The notes beneath the pieces were generated by a model. That model did no database searches and had not been told where the DNA came from. It saw only the letters and a list, made by a program, of their open reading frames with translations. 52,120 nucleotides of DNA from Elusimicrobiota bacterium (GTDB lineage Bacteria > Elusimicrobiota > Elusimicrobia > UBA1565 > UBA9628). The position numbers and the translations under genes are program-made. This document shows, one piece after another, positions 34,496 through 42,512 of this stretch (position 1 is the first letter of the stretch; the number at the start of each line of letters is the position of its first letter). The DNA is taken from the NCBI GenBank assembly GCA_023249645.1, contig JAHFCF010000019.1, positions 1 through 52,120 on the forward strand, given 5' to 3'.

Positions 34496-36028
34496 ATGCG
34501 CCCGATTTTGAAGTGCGCTTTATTTGCGGTAATGCTGGCCGCGTTTTGGAGTGCGCCAGGTTCTGCTCGCGAGTTCCCCCACGATCCCTCAGGAGTCGCG
34601 CCTCAACAGCTCGAGCCTGAAGACCCGTTCGACCTGCGAACACCACCCCAACTCCTGCCGGGAGAACTCGACTATATCCTGCACGTGGAATCAGGCCGCT
34701 ATCTCAGCCAAGGACCTTATATCGTTGATTCCCGGGTGCAGGACACTGAGGACAAGAAATACCTCCTCACGACAGCTCAGGTCCAGGCGCTGCTCCAGGT
34801 GCATGCCAAGCAGCAATCCCTTAGGCGGCATCCACGGGACACCGGCTTGTCGGGCCAGGTGCAAAAACAGCAAGCCCGTCTGGATGTCATCCGCCGCGTC
34901 TTTGAACAGAAAGGGGATCCGGGCCTCCTGGGTCCGATTCAAACCGGCCCACTCCTGCCAGGGAAGGCCAACCTTTTTGACCTCTTCCTGAGCCAGGTCA
35001 GCCTCATCGGCACCCCGCCACAAAAAGCAGCCATGCAAGAGGCCATGGTTCTTCTCCTGGCGACCCCGACCGGTCGTCAATTGGCCAAGGAATTCGTCCG
35101 GACCGGGGCCAAGGCGGATATCTCATTGACAGTCGTTGAAAATTCAAAGGTCATCGATGTCAACGGAAAAAAGTTTTTGTTCGGTTCTGGCGGCTCGAGC
35201 CACATATCCCAAGAGATGATCCATGTGTATCTCAATGAGGACTACCTTAAGACAGACAGGACTATCCAGCAACATGACATGGCCGCTACCATAGGCCATG
35301 AGCTCCTCGGCCATGGATTGGAACAGATCAAGGCCAGTGATGCCGGGGTCTTGGAAGCCTACAATGGCTGGTATGAGGATAACGAGACCAATGCCGGCCT
35401 TGTAGGCTGGATCATATCGGCTGAACTCGGCGCCAGACTCGACAATCGACATATGTGGAACTACCTCCGGAGCCCGCAAGCTTATCACCAGACTCTCCAG
35501 GTCACCCTGCCTTATTATGCCACCACATTGAGTCCTGATGAGATCAAGGACCCGCTGCCTGTCTTGCGTCAACGCCTTAGTCATGTCCAAAAAGAACTGG
35601 ACGATATTCAGAAATCTATTGCCGAGTGGGAGGCCTGGCGTCCTCGAATTGACCACTTCATCAACGTCCACAAGATGAAGCGTGCGGCATTCCATTCCTT
35701 AATCGAAGACATAGACAACTCCGTTCAACAAACTCTCCCCGCGCATCGTGAGAACTGCAATGCCATCGTGCAACATGTGGAAGCGGCTATTCTCCGTGGG
35801 GAGAGCAAGTCAGGCGCCTCGGAGATTCAACAGATCCAGGTCCAGTTCGCTCAGGCTTTTCTTATGCGCGAGGAGGAGCAGGTCCGCTCTCGCCGGGACT
35901 ATCTGAGCAACCTGGTCCGCGGAAAAAGCTATGAGGCCGCATACTTTTCCCCCCCTGAACCGGGCCAGATCACCTGGGATGAACTCAACAAGATGGTTCA
36001 TGCGGATATTCACTTGAGACAAAAATGA
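34496..36028 (+). CDS. Secreted HExxxH-motif protein, tandem copy 2
   Basis: A 510-residue paralogue of the preceding gene. It keeps the signal peptide start MRPILK, GVAPQQLEPEDPFDLRTPP, LLATPTGRQLAKEFVRTG, TIGHELLGHGLEQ (His268, Glu269, His273), YNGWYEDNETNAGLVGW, HMWNYL and a C-terminal PEPGQITWDELNKM. The divergence is considerable outside these blocks, so the duplication is old, yet promoter and motif are kept. ATG 34496 matches the start of copy 1; an upstream ATG at 34466 would fall before the promoter. Its stop overlaps the next gene (ATGA). Confidence 0.7.
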   Translation: MRPILKCALFAVMLAAFWSAPGSAREFPHDPSGVAPQQLEPEDPFDLRTPPQLLPGELDYILHVESGRYLSQGPYIVDSRVQDTEDKKYLLTTAQVQALLQVHAKQQSLRRHPRDTGLSGQVQKQQARLDVIRRVFEQKGDPGLLGPIQTGPLLPGKANLFDLFLSQVSLIGTPPQKAAMQEAMVLLLATPTGRQLAKEFVRTGAKADISLTVVENSKVIDVNGKKFLFGSGGSSHISQEMIHVYLNEDYLKTDRTIQQHDMAATIGHELLGHGLEQIKASDAGVLEAYNGWYEDNETNAGLVGWIISAELGARLDNRHMWNYLRSPQAYHQTLQVTLPYYATTLSPDEIKDPLPVLRQRLSHVQKELDDIQKSIAEWEAWRPRIDHFINVHKMKRAAFHSLIEDIDNSVQQTLPAHRENCNAIVQHVEAAILRGESKSGASEIQQIQVQFAQAFLMREEEQVRSRRDYLSNLVRGKSYEAAYFSPPEPGQITWDELNKMVHADIHLRQK

Positions 36029-36564
36029 AGACTCTCACGTTTGTCGTCATGCTGATTTCGGCCCTGGCCAGGGCCGGGGAGGGGCCTGTGCACAAGCCGG
36101 TCCTGCATTCTTTTGGTCCCGCTCGCTATGCAGTATCCGCGGGTTGGAAGCTCGAAGAGACGGGCTCCACCGCGGATGCCTCCTGGCGCTTCACAAAGAA
36201 CTTGGATACCATCGAACTCAAACTCCTCGGCGGCCAAGGGTCACGCTACACCTCTCCGTCAGATTATCTCAGTGGTATGGAAGCCACGACCATGGGAAAA
36301 GCGCCTGAGAAGCTCAGGCAAGTCCAGGTGGCGGGCCTGAAGGTCTGGCTCTTCCGGCATGGCTATCCCATCAACCTCGGCGACCCTCATGTCGCGGATC
36401 CCCACCCGCCTCAATTGGCTCAGATAGAATTCTGCATTATCCCCTACAAGAAGAATTTCTTTCTTCTGAGTTGGACGCATGCAAGTTCTCTCCCCGACCT
36501 GGACACTGTCGGTAAAAAAGCTTGGGAATTTTTTCTAACTTCGTTTACCCTCGAAAAGAAGTAG
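36025..36564 (+). CDS. Unknown small secreted protein
   Basis: A 179-residue protein with a signal peptide (MKTLTFVVMLISALARA). The body has beta-strand character (RYAVSAGWKLEE, LDTIELKLLGG, VAGLKVWLFRHG, NFFLLSWTHASS) and reads like a lipocalin-like or DUF-type stress protein; no named family is clear. It starts on the ATGA overlap with the second HExxxH gene and is probably co-translated with it, which suggests a functional link. Confidence 0.65.
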   Translation: MKTLTFVVMLISALARAGEGPVHKPVLHSFGPARYAVSAGWKLEETGSTADASWRFTKNLDTIELKLLGGQGSRYTSPSDYLSGMEATTMGKAPEKLRQVQVAGLKVWLFRHGYPINLGDPHVADPHPPQLAQIEFCIIPYKKNFFLLSWTHASSLPDLDTVGKKAWEFFLTSFTLEKK

Positions 36565-36567
36565 AAT
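36562..36567 (+). promoter_or_regulatory. -10 box next to the NYN/PIN-like start codon
   Basis: TAGAAT lies seven bases before ATG 36575. No -35 box was seen. Spacing is like other probable leaderless starts in this window. Confidence 0.4.
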
Positions 36568-36574
36568 AGCGTCC

Positions 36575-37276
36575 ATGGAAAAAACAGGCTTGGTGGACGC
36601 GGTTCTCCTCATCGACGGCGACAATGACCCGCATCTGCCCGAGGATTTCGCCTTGACCGACAGCACGCTGGTCAAGGTCTTCCTGCGGCCCAAGGCTACC
36701 CTGCCGCGAACGCTGCAGCGCCGCATCGCCTCCTTGCCCCTGTGCGTCACGATCTCGGCCCCGCAGGGCGGCAAGAACGCCGCTGACTTCGTCATGGGCC
36801 TGCACGCGGGCCTGCTCCATGCCAGTCTGCCCATGCACATCCCCTTCTCCGTCGTGACCAATGACAAGGCCCTCTCCGCCATCGTGACCGAGCTGCAGCG
36901 CGTGGGTCGCGTGGCCACGCTGTGGACCTCGCACCCGGAACGCAGCGCGCAGCAGGCCGCGACGTCCCACCGCCAACCTAGGACCCGCCGCAGCGGACCT
37001 GCGCGTCGGCCTAGGGCTGCCGCGCCAGCCGCAGCAGCGCCAGCGTCAGCGGCGGCGCCACGGCCCGCGCCGACAAAGTCTTTGGCCGACGTGACCGTCT
37101 CCTATTTCAAGATGCTTTCCCGCGCCAAGAATCCCCCCAGCCGCCTGAAGGCTCTTCTCAACGACATCGCAAACCGCACCGCCAACTCCGGCTTCTCGCC
37201 CGCGGATATCCTCGAAGAGCTCAAGCGTTCCCACGGTGTGCGCATCGATGAGCGCGGCCGCGTCAGCCGCGCGTAA
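36575..37276 (+). CDS. NYN/PIN-like domain protein with basic Pro/Ala linker
   Basis: A 233-residue protein. The N-terminal VLLIDGDNDPHLPEDF resembles the acidic NYN/PIN nuclease start (LIDGDN), and FSVVTNDKALSAIVTEL resembles the later S-x-D strand. Residues 120-165 form a basic Arg/Ala/Pro linker (RRPRAAAPAAAAPASAA). The C-terminal 65 residues (VTVSYFKMLSRAKNPPSRL) look like a helical bundle that may bind nucleic acid. Function inferred as RNA-related. Probably its own transcription unit because of the -10 box just upstream. Confidence 0.6.
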   Translation: MEKTGLVDAVLLIDGDNDPHLPEDFALTDSTLVKVFLRPKATLPRTLQRRIASLPLCVTISAPQGGKNAADFVMGLHAGLLHASLPMHIPFSVVTNDKALSAIVTELQRVGRVATLWTSHPERSAQQAATSHRQPRTRRSGPARRPRAAAPAAAAPASAAAPRPAPTKSLADVTVSYFKMLSRAKNPPSRLKALLNDIANRTANSGFSPADILEELKRSHGVRIDERGRVSRA

Positions 37277-37293
37277 GCGCTTCTCGGCAGGGG

Positions 37294-37323
37294 TTGCTTT
37301 TCATCCCCTTATTCGCTAATTTT
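37294..37323 (+). promoter_or_regulatory. Possible promoter of the lysine/alpha-aminoadipate cluster
   Basis: TTGCTT (37294-37299) and TAATTT (37318-37323) are 18 bp apart in an AT-rich island after the NYN-like gene. A Shine-Dalgarno AGGAGA lies about ten bases before ATG 37358. Confidence 0.4.
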
Positions 37324-37357
37324 ATAGCACGATCTTCTGTCTAGGAGAACTCTCGAT

Positions 37358-38479
37358 ATGGCTAAAAAATACCGTATCGCATGGCTGCAGGGCGACGGCA
37401 TCGGCAAGGACGTCATGGAGGCGGCCAAGATCGTGCTCGACCGAGTCCAGCTCGACGCCGAGTACATCCCCGGGGACATCGGCTGGGAGTTCTGGCGCCG
37501 GGAAGGCGACGCCTTCCCGCAGCGCACCATCGAACTGCTCAAGAGCGTGGACGCCGCGATGTTTGGCGCCATCACGTCCAAGCCCGTCAAGGCCGCTGAA
37601 AAGGAGCTGGACTTGAAGCTCCAGGGCAAGGGCCTGGTCTATCGCTCGCCCATCGTGCGCATGCGCCAGCTCTTCGACCTCTACGTCTGCCTGAGGCCCT
37701 GCAAGGCTTATCCGCACAACCCCCTCAACTTCAAGGAGAACATCGACCTCGTCATGTTCCGCGAGAACACCGAGGACCTCTACGCGGGTGTCGAGTTCAA
37801 CACGGTCCCGGACAAACTGCGCGACACCTTGATCGAGCTCTCCCCGCCCTTCAAGGCGTTCAAAAGCCTCAAGAGCGACGAGTACGCGATCTCCTGCAAG
37901 ATCAACACGAAGAAAGGCTCCGAGCGCATCATCCGGGCCGCTTTCGAATTCGCGCGCAAGTTCAAGCGCAAGAAGGTCACGGTGATCCATAAGGCCAACG
38001 TGGTCCGGGCGACCGACGGTCTGTTCCTGGAGACGGCCAAAGCGGTCGCCAAGGACTTCCCCGAGATCGCGATGGACGACGCCAACATCGACGCCATCAT
38101 GATGTGGCTGCTCAAGAACCCCCTCAACTACGACGTGCTGGTCGCGCCGAATCTCTACGGCGACATCGCCTCGGACCTGTGCGCGCAGATGGTGGGCGGC
38201 CTGGGCTTCGGCTGCTCCGGCAACATCGGCAAAGGTCTGGCCGTCTTCGAGCCCACGCACGGCTCGGCGCCAAAATACGCCGGTCTTTACAAGGTCAATC
38301 CCATCGCCACCATACTCGCGGCCAAGATGATGCTCGACTGGCTGGGCGAAGTGAAGCCGGCCCAGGCCATAGAAGCCGCGGTCGCCGCCGTGGTCCGCGA
38401 GGGCAAGGCCCGCACCTACGACATGGGCGGCACGACCACCACTCTTGAGATGGCGCGTGCGATCGCGGATAAGTGCTGA
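37358..38479 (+). CDS. Homoisocitrate/isocitrate/isopropylmalate dehydrogenase-family enzyme
   Basis: A 373-residue beta-decarboxylating dehydrogenase (NAD(P)-dependent). GDGIGKDVM, MFRENTEDLYAGVE, VTVIHKANVVRATDG, DVLVAPNLYGDIASD and EPTHGSAPKYAG are family motifs. The substrate loop reads YRSPIVRMRQLFDLYVCLRP; SPIV followed by Arg is what I recall from homoisocitrate-type enzymes, while NAD-IDH has S-x-N-x-x-L-R. It leads a cluster with a homoaconitase-like dehydratase and the saccharopine pathway, which favours homoisocitrate. Isopropylmalate or isocitrate activity cannot be excluded from sequence alone. Confidence 0.8.
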   Translation: MAKKYRIAWLQGDGIGKDVMEAAKIVLDRVQLDAEYIPGDIGWEFWRREGDAFPQRTIELLKSVDAAMFGAITSKPVKAAEKELDLKLQGKGLVYRSPIVRMRQLFDLYVCLRPCKAYPHNPLNFKENIDLVMFRENTEDLYAGVEFNTVPDKLRDTLIELSPPFKAFKSLKSDEYAISCKINTKKGSERIIRAAFEFARKFKRKKVTVIHKANVVRATDGLFLETAKAVAKDFPEIAMDDANIDAIMMWLLKNPLNYDVLVAPNLYGDIASDLCAQMVGGLGFGCSGNIGKGLAVFEPTHGSAPKYAGLYKVNPIATILAAKMMLDWLGEVKPAQAIEAAVAAVVREGKARTYDMGGTTTTLEMARAIADKC

Positions 38480-38483
38480 TATC

Positions 38484-39371
38484 GTGAAGATCATCCTGCA
38501 GGAAGTCGGCCCGCGCGACGGACTCCAGGCCGAGAAGCAGATCGTTCCCCTCGAGAAGAAGGAAGCCTGGATCCGCGCTCTGATGGATTCGGGTGTTGAC
38601 ATCATCCAGGTCGGCTCCTTCGTCCATCCCGAGAAGGTCCCGCAGATGGCTGAAACGGATAAGCTCTTTCGACGGCTGATGAAGGATAAGAGATCCGCGA
38701 CCGTCCTTTCCGGACTTGCGCTCAATGAAAAAGGCGTTGAGCGCGGACTGGCCTGCGGCGCGGAGATGTTCTACTTGGGAGCCTCGGCCAGCGAGACCCA
38801 TTCCACGAAGAACACCGGCGTGGGCACCGCCCAGGCCACCCAGCGCATCATCGCCGCAGCCAAAATAGCCGTGGCTGCGGGCAAGAAGGTGCAGGTCTCG
38901 GTCCAATCCGCCTTCGGCTGTGGATTCGAGGGGCCCATCCCCGAGGACCGCGTGCTCGACATGGTGCGCTCCTACCTCGAGGCGGGCTTGCGCAAGATCA
39001 GCCTCGCCGACACCGCGGGCCACGCCACCCCGGCCCAGGTCGAGCGCCTCTTCAGCGCCATTTTCAAGCTCGACCCGACGGTCGAGTGCGCCTGTCATTT
39101 TCACAACACCTACGGCCTCGGCATGGCGAACATCTACGCCGCGCTCCGTGTCGGAGTGACGACGTTCGACACCTCTTTCGCGGGCCTGGGCGGCTGCCCC
39201 TTCGCCAAGGTCGCGGCCGGCAATGTGGCGACCGAGGACTTCGTCGCCGCCCTTCAGCGGGAGGGTTTGCGCAAAGACCTGGACTTGAAAGGCCTGATCA
39301 CCGTCGCCCGCGACGTGGCCGCGCACTTCGGGCGCGAAATGCCTGGATTCGTCTATAAAATCGACTCATGA
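38484..39371 (+). CDS. HMG-CoA-lyase-like enzyme (DRE-TIM metallolyase)
   Basis: A 295-residue protein from GTG 38484, four bases after the dehydrogenase stop. EVGPRDGLQ gives catalytic Arg11 and metal-binding Asp12; His205 and His207 lie in CHFHNTYG; Cys238 lies in the G-loop AGLGGCPFAKVAAGN. All catalytic residues of HMG-CoA lyase are present; the usual HDTYG reads HNTYG. The reaction is retro-Claisen cleavage of a 3-hydroxy-3-carboxyalkyl-type acyl-CoA to acetyl-CoA and a keto product. In this context the substrate could be homocitryl-CoA; plain HMG-CoA is the alternative. Three palindromes follow. Confidence 0.85.
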   Translation: MKIILQEVGPRDGLQAEKQIVPLEKKEAWIRALMDSGVDIIQVGSFVHPEKVPQMAETDKLFRRLMKDKRSATVLSGLALNEKGVERGLACGAEMFYLGASASETHSTKNTGVGTAQATQRIIAAAKIAVAAGKKVQVSVQSAFGCGFEGPIPEDRVLDMVRSYLEAGLRKISLADTAGHATPAQVERLFSAIFKLDPTVECACHFHNTYGLGMANIYAALRVGVTTFDTSFAGLGGCPFAKVAAGNVATEDFVAALQREGLRKDLDLKGLITVARDVAAHFGREMPGFVYKIDS

Positions 39372-39389
39372 TACAAAAAAGTCTCGGGG

Positions 39390-39500
39390 CCAACTGTTGC
39401 CGGCAACAGTTGGATGATTTTTCCTCTGGCGGCTTCTTACATCGGACCGTGGGCGCCCACAGTCCATTCAAAAAAGCCAGCGACTGTGTCCGGACACAGT
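39390..39500. repeat. Cluster of three loopless palindromes inside the lysine cluster
   Basis: 39390-39413: 24 bp perfect (arm CCAACTGTTGCC). 39444-39465: 22 bp with one C-A mismatch (left arm GGACCGTGGGC). 39483-39500: 18 bp perfect (arm ACTGTGTCC). They fill the 145-bp gap between the lyase and CoA-transferase genes, which holds no gene. Shine-Dalgarno AGGAG of the next gene lies just after. Confidence 0.9.
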
Positions 39501-39516
39501 TATTCCAGGAGCATCC

Positions 39517-40716
39517 ATGAGCAAACATATCCTGTCTGGAATCAGAGTCTTAGACCTGACCAATGTTCTCGCCGGTCCCTTCGCCACTCTGCATCTGGCG
39601 CTTCTGGGCGCCGAGGTCATCAAGATCGAGAACCCCAAGGACGGCGACCTGGCCCGCAAGCTCGGCATCGTCACGGCCTTGAACGAGAAGCTCATGGGCA
39701 CGAGCTTTTTGGCTCAGAACGCGAACAAGAAATCCGTGACCCTCAACACCAAGACCCCCGAGGGCAAGGAGCTCTTCAAGAAGTTGGTCAAGACCGCGGA
39801 CGTGCTCGTCGAGAATTTCCGTCCCGACGTCATGGGCCGCCTGGGCCTCGACTACAAGGTCCTCTGCGAGATCAATCCCCGCCTGGTCTACTGCGCCATC
39901 TCTGGCTTCGGACAGACCGGCCCTGACGCATTCAAGCCCGCCTACGACCAGATCATCCAGGGCTTGAGCGGCGTCATGGCCATCAACGGCGACGAGCGTT
40001 TGAACCCCCTGCGCGCGGGCTTCCCGGTCTGCGACACTGTGGGAGGCCTGAACGCCGCCTTTGCGATCATGGCCGCACTCCTGCATCGCGAACGCGCGGG
40101 CGAGGGCCAGTTCATCGACGTGGCCATGCTCGATTCCATCATGCCGCTGATGGGCTGGGTCGCGGCCAACCTCCTCATCGGCGGCCAGCAGCCCATGCTG
40201 ATGGGCAACGACAATTTCACGGCCGCTCCCTCGGGCACCTTCAAGACCCAGGACGGCTACATCAACATCGCGGCCAACAAGCAGGAGCAGTGGGAATCCC
40301 TCTGCGACGTCCTGGGCGTCTGCGAGTTGAAGAAGGACCCGCGCTTCGAGAAGAGGGATGTCCGCAAGAAGAACCGCAAGCTCCTCACCCCGCTTTTGCA
40401 AGCCAAGTTGGCCGAGCAGCCGACCGCCCTCTGGGTGGATCGGCTCAATGCCGAGGACGTCCCGAGCGGCGCGATCCTCGGCCTTCAGGCCGCTCTGGAG
40501 CAGCCGCAGGTCCGGCATCGAGGCATCCTCAAGGAAGTGGCGGCCGACGGCATCGGCAGCCTCAAGCTGTTCAACCTGGCGGCCCAATTCCAGAAGACGC
40601 CGGCGGACCTCTCTTCTGCGCCGCCGCGTCTTTCAGAGCACACCGGAGAGATCCTTTCCGGTCTCGGCGTCGGCAAAGAAGAGCTGGCCGCCTTGAAGGC
40701 CAAGGGCGTCGTCTAA
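39517..40716 (+). CDS. Class III CoA-transferase (CaiB/BaiF family)
   Basis: A 399-residue protein. GIRVLDLTNVLAGPFAT at the N-terminus, IKIENPKDGDLAR, ADVLVENFRPDVMGRLGLDY and AISGFGQTGP are family motifs. The catalytic Asp is in YDQIIQGLSGV. Human SUGCT, a family member in lysine breakdown, moves CoA from succinyl-CoA to glutarate or HMG. Next to the lyase-like gene and a homoaconitase-like gene, this enzyme could activate homocitrate; glutarate or HMG are other options. Shine-Dalgarno AGGAG precedes ATG; a palindrome cluster lies directly upstream. Confidence 0.88.
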   Translation: MSKHILSGIRVLDLTNVLAGPFATLHLALLGAEVIKIENPKDGDLARKLGIVTALNEKLMGTSFLAQNANKKSVTLNTKTPEGKELFKKLVKTADVLVENFRPDVMGRLGLDYKVLCEINPRLVYCAISGFGQTGPDAFKPAYDQIIQGLSGVMAINGDERLNPLRAGFPVCDTVGGLNAAFAIMAALLHRERAGEGQFIDVAMLDSIMPLMGWVAANLLIGGQQPMLMGNDNFTAAPSGTFKTQDGYINIAANKQEQWESLCDVLGVCELKKDPRFEKRDVRKKNRKLLTPLLQAKLAEQPTALWVDRLNAEDVPSGAILGLQAALEQPQVRHRGILKEVAADGIGSLKLFNLAAQFQKTPADLSSAPPRLSEHTGEILSGLGVGKEELAALKAKGVV

Positions 40717-40726
40717 GGAGCTGATC

Positions 40727-42016
40727 ATGGGCATGACCTACGCGCAGAAACTGTTGGCCAAGGCCAGCGGGCGGTCCGTCGCCGCGACCGGCGACGTGCT
40801 CGAGCCGAAAGTCCACCTGGCGATGTCGCACGAGAACGGCGCTCTGGTGATCAACCAGTTCCTGGAGATCTTCCAAGGGACCGGCAAAGACCCGAAGGTC
40901 TTCAATCCGGACCGCATCGCGATCATCTTCGACCACCGCGTGCCGGCCGAGACCTCCAAGACCGCGACCAACCAGAAGAAGATCCGCGACTTCGTCGCCC
41001 AGCAGGGGATCCGGAAATTCCACGACATCCGTGGAGACACCGGCGGCATCTGCCACCAGATCCTGCCGGAGAACGGCTATGTGCGGCCGGGCATGGTCGT
41101 GGTAGGCACGGACAGCCACACCACGACGCACGGCGCCCTAGGAGCCTTCGCCTTCGGCATCGGCGCCACCGAGATGGCGTCGGTCTGGACGCTGGGCAAG
41201 ATCCTCAATGTCGAAGTGCCGGGAACCATCCAGGTCGTGGTCAACGGCAAGTTCCCGCAGGGCGTGTATGCCAAGGACCTCATCCTGCATCTCATCGGCC
41301 TGGTCACGGCCGAGGGCGCCAACTTCAAGGTCTTCGAGTTCCACGGCGACGCCATCCGCCATATGTCCACATCCGGGAGGCTGGTCCTGTGCAACATGAG
41401 CGTGGAAGCCGGCGCGACCTCAGGTCTGGTGCCCCCGGACGCGGAGACGCAGCGCTATCTCCGCGAAGAGGCGGGTGTTGCGGAGCCCGTGGAGATCTTC
41501 GGCCCGGACCCCGACGCGGTCTACGACAAGACCATTACCATCGATGTTTCCAAGCTCGAACCGCAGATCGCGCTGCCCCACACGGTAGACAACGTCAAGC
41601 CCATCGGCGAGGTGAAGGGCAAGAAGGTCCAGCAGATCGTGATCGGCTCGTGCACCAACGGACGACTCGACGACCTCGAGGCCGCGGCTTCGATCCTCAA
41701 GGGGCGCCGCGTGGCGGATGGGACCCGCCTGCTGATATTCCCGGCTTCCTGGCGCATCTACCGTCAGGCCCTGGAGAGCGGCGTCCTGCGCGACCTCATC
41801 GCCGCCGGAGCCGTGGTCTGCAACCCCGGCTGCGGTCCGTGCCTGGGCGTGCACCAAGGCGCTTTGGGCGACGGCGAAGTCGCCTTAGCGACCACGAATC
41901 GTAATTTTAAGGGGCGCATGGGCAACCCGAAAGGCGAAGTCTATCTGTGCTCGCCCGCGACAGCCGCGGCAAGCGCCATCACGGGGATGATCACCGATCC
42001 CCGAGGAGCCAAGTGA
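40727..42016 (+). CDS. Homoaconitase/isopropylmalate dehydratase-like, large subunit
   Basis: A 429-residue aconitase-family protein of the archaeal LeuC2/HacA length. The 4Fe-4S Cys ligands lie in IGSCTNGRLDD and CNPGCGPCLG. GTDSHTTTHGALGAFAFGIG is the active-site region, FDHRVPAETSKTA is the catalytic-His segment. The small subunit follows after one base. With the upstream homoisocitrate-dehydrogenase-like gene it could interconvert homoisocitrate and homocitrate. An isopropylmalate function in leucine synthesis remains possible, but no leuA is here. Shine-Dalgarno AAGGAG precedes the ATG. Confidence 0.87.
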   Translation: MGMTYAQKLLAKASGRSVAATGDVLEPKVHLAMSHENGALVINQFLEIFQGTGKDPKVFNPDRIAIIFDHRVPAETSKTATNQKKIRDFVAQQGIRKFHDIRGDTGGICHQILPENGYVRPGMVVVGTDSHTTTHGALGAFAFGIGATEMASVWTLGKILNVEVPGTIQVVVNGKFPQGVYAKDLILHLIGLVTAEGANFKVFEFHGDAIRHMSTSGRLVLCNMSVEAGATSGLVPPDAETQRYLREEAGVAEPVEIFGPDPDAVYDKTITIDVSKLEPQIALPHTVDNVKPIGEVKGKKVQQIVIGSCTNGRLDDLEAAASILKGRRVADGTRLLIFPASWRIYRQALESGVLRDLIAAGAVVCNPGCGPCLGVHQGALGDGEVALATTNRNFKGRMGNPKGEVYLCSPATAAASAITGMITDPRGAK

Positions 42017-42017
42017 C

Positions 42018-42512
42018 ATGTCCAATCCCCAGGTCGTTTTGAAGCTCGGCGACGACGTCTCCACCGACATCATCTATCCCGGCCGGTTCATGGCCACGGT
42101 CCTGCCGACGGAAACGCCGCAGTTCGCCTTCGCGGACAGCGCGGAGTTCAACGGCCGGCTCAAGGCCAAGGAGATCGCTCCGGGAAGCGCGATCGTGGCC
42201 GGAAAGAACTTCGGCTGCGGCTCCTCGCGCGAGCAGGCGGTCTCGTGCCTGAAGGGCTACGAGCTCTGCATCGTGGCCAAGAACATCGCGCGCATCTTTT
42301 TGCAGAGCGCGATCAATCTGGGCTTGAACATCGTGATCTGCCCGGATATCGAGGCGTCCGAGGGTGACGAACTGGAGATCGTTGAGGGCAAGGTTCTCAA
42401 TAAAACCTCTAAAAAATCCTTCGCCATCTCGCCGCTGCCACAGGCGCGTCAGGCCATCATCGACGCGGGAGGGCTCATCCCCTACACGCGCAGACTCTTG
42501 AGAGCCCAATGA
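42018..42512 (+). CDS. Homoaconitase/isopropylmalate dehydratase-like, small subunit
   Basis: A 164-residue swivel-domain subunit. GDDVSTDIIYPGRF begins the domain; NFGCGSSREQAV holds the active-site Ser-Ser-Arg. The loop that usually reads YLRT (isopropylmalate) in LeuD/HacB relatives is FMAT here, so specificity is not readable by simple analogy. The gene overlaps the LKR gene by ATGA. It works as partner of the large subunit one base upstream. Confidence 0.87.
   Translation: MSNPQVVLKLGDDVSTDIIYPGRFMATVLPTETPQFAFADSAEFNGRLKAKEIAPGSAIVAGKNFGCGSSREQAVSCLKGYELCIVAKNIARIFLQSAINLGLNIVICPDIEASEGDELEIVEGKVLNKTSKKSFAISPLPQARQAIIDAGGLIPYTRRLLRAQ

Noticed and set aside
37358-42512. Leucine biosynthesis operon (leuB, leuCD)
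   Set aside because: Possible for the dehydrogenase and dehydratase alone, but leuA is missing and the context is saccharopine metabolism. Kept as an alternative, not the main call.
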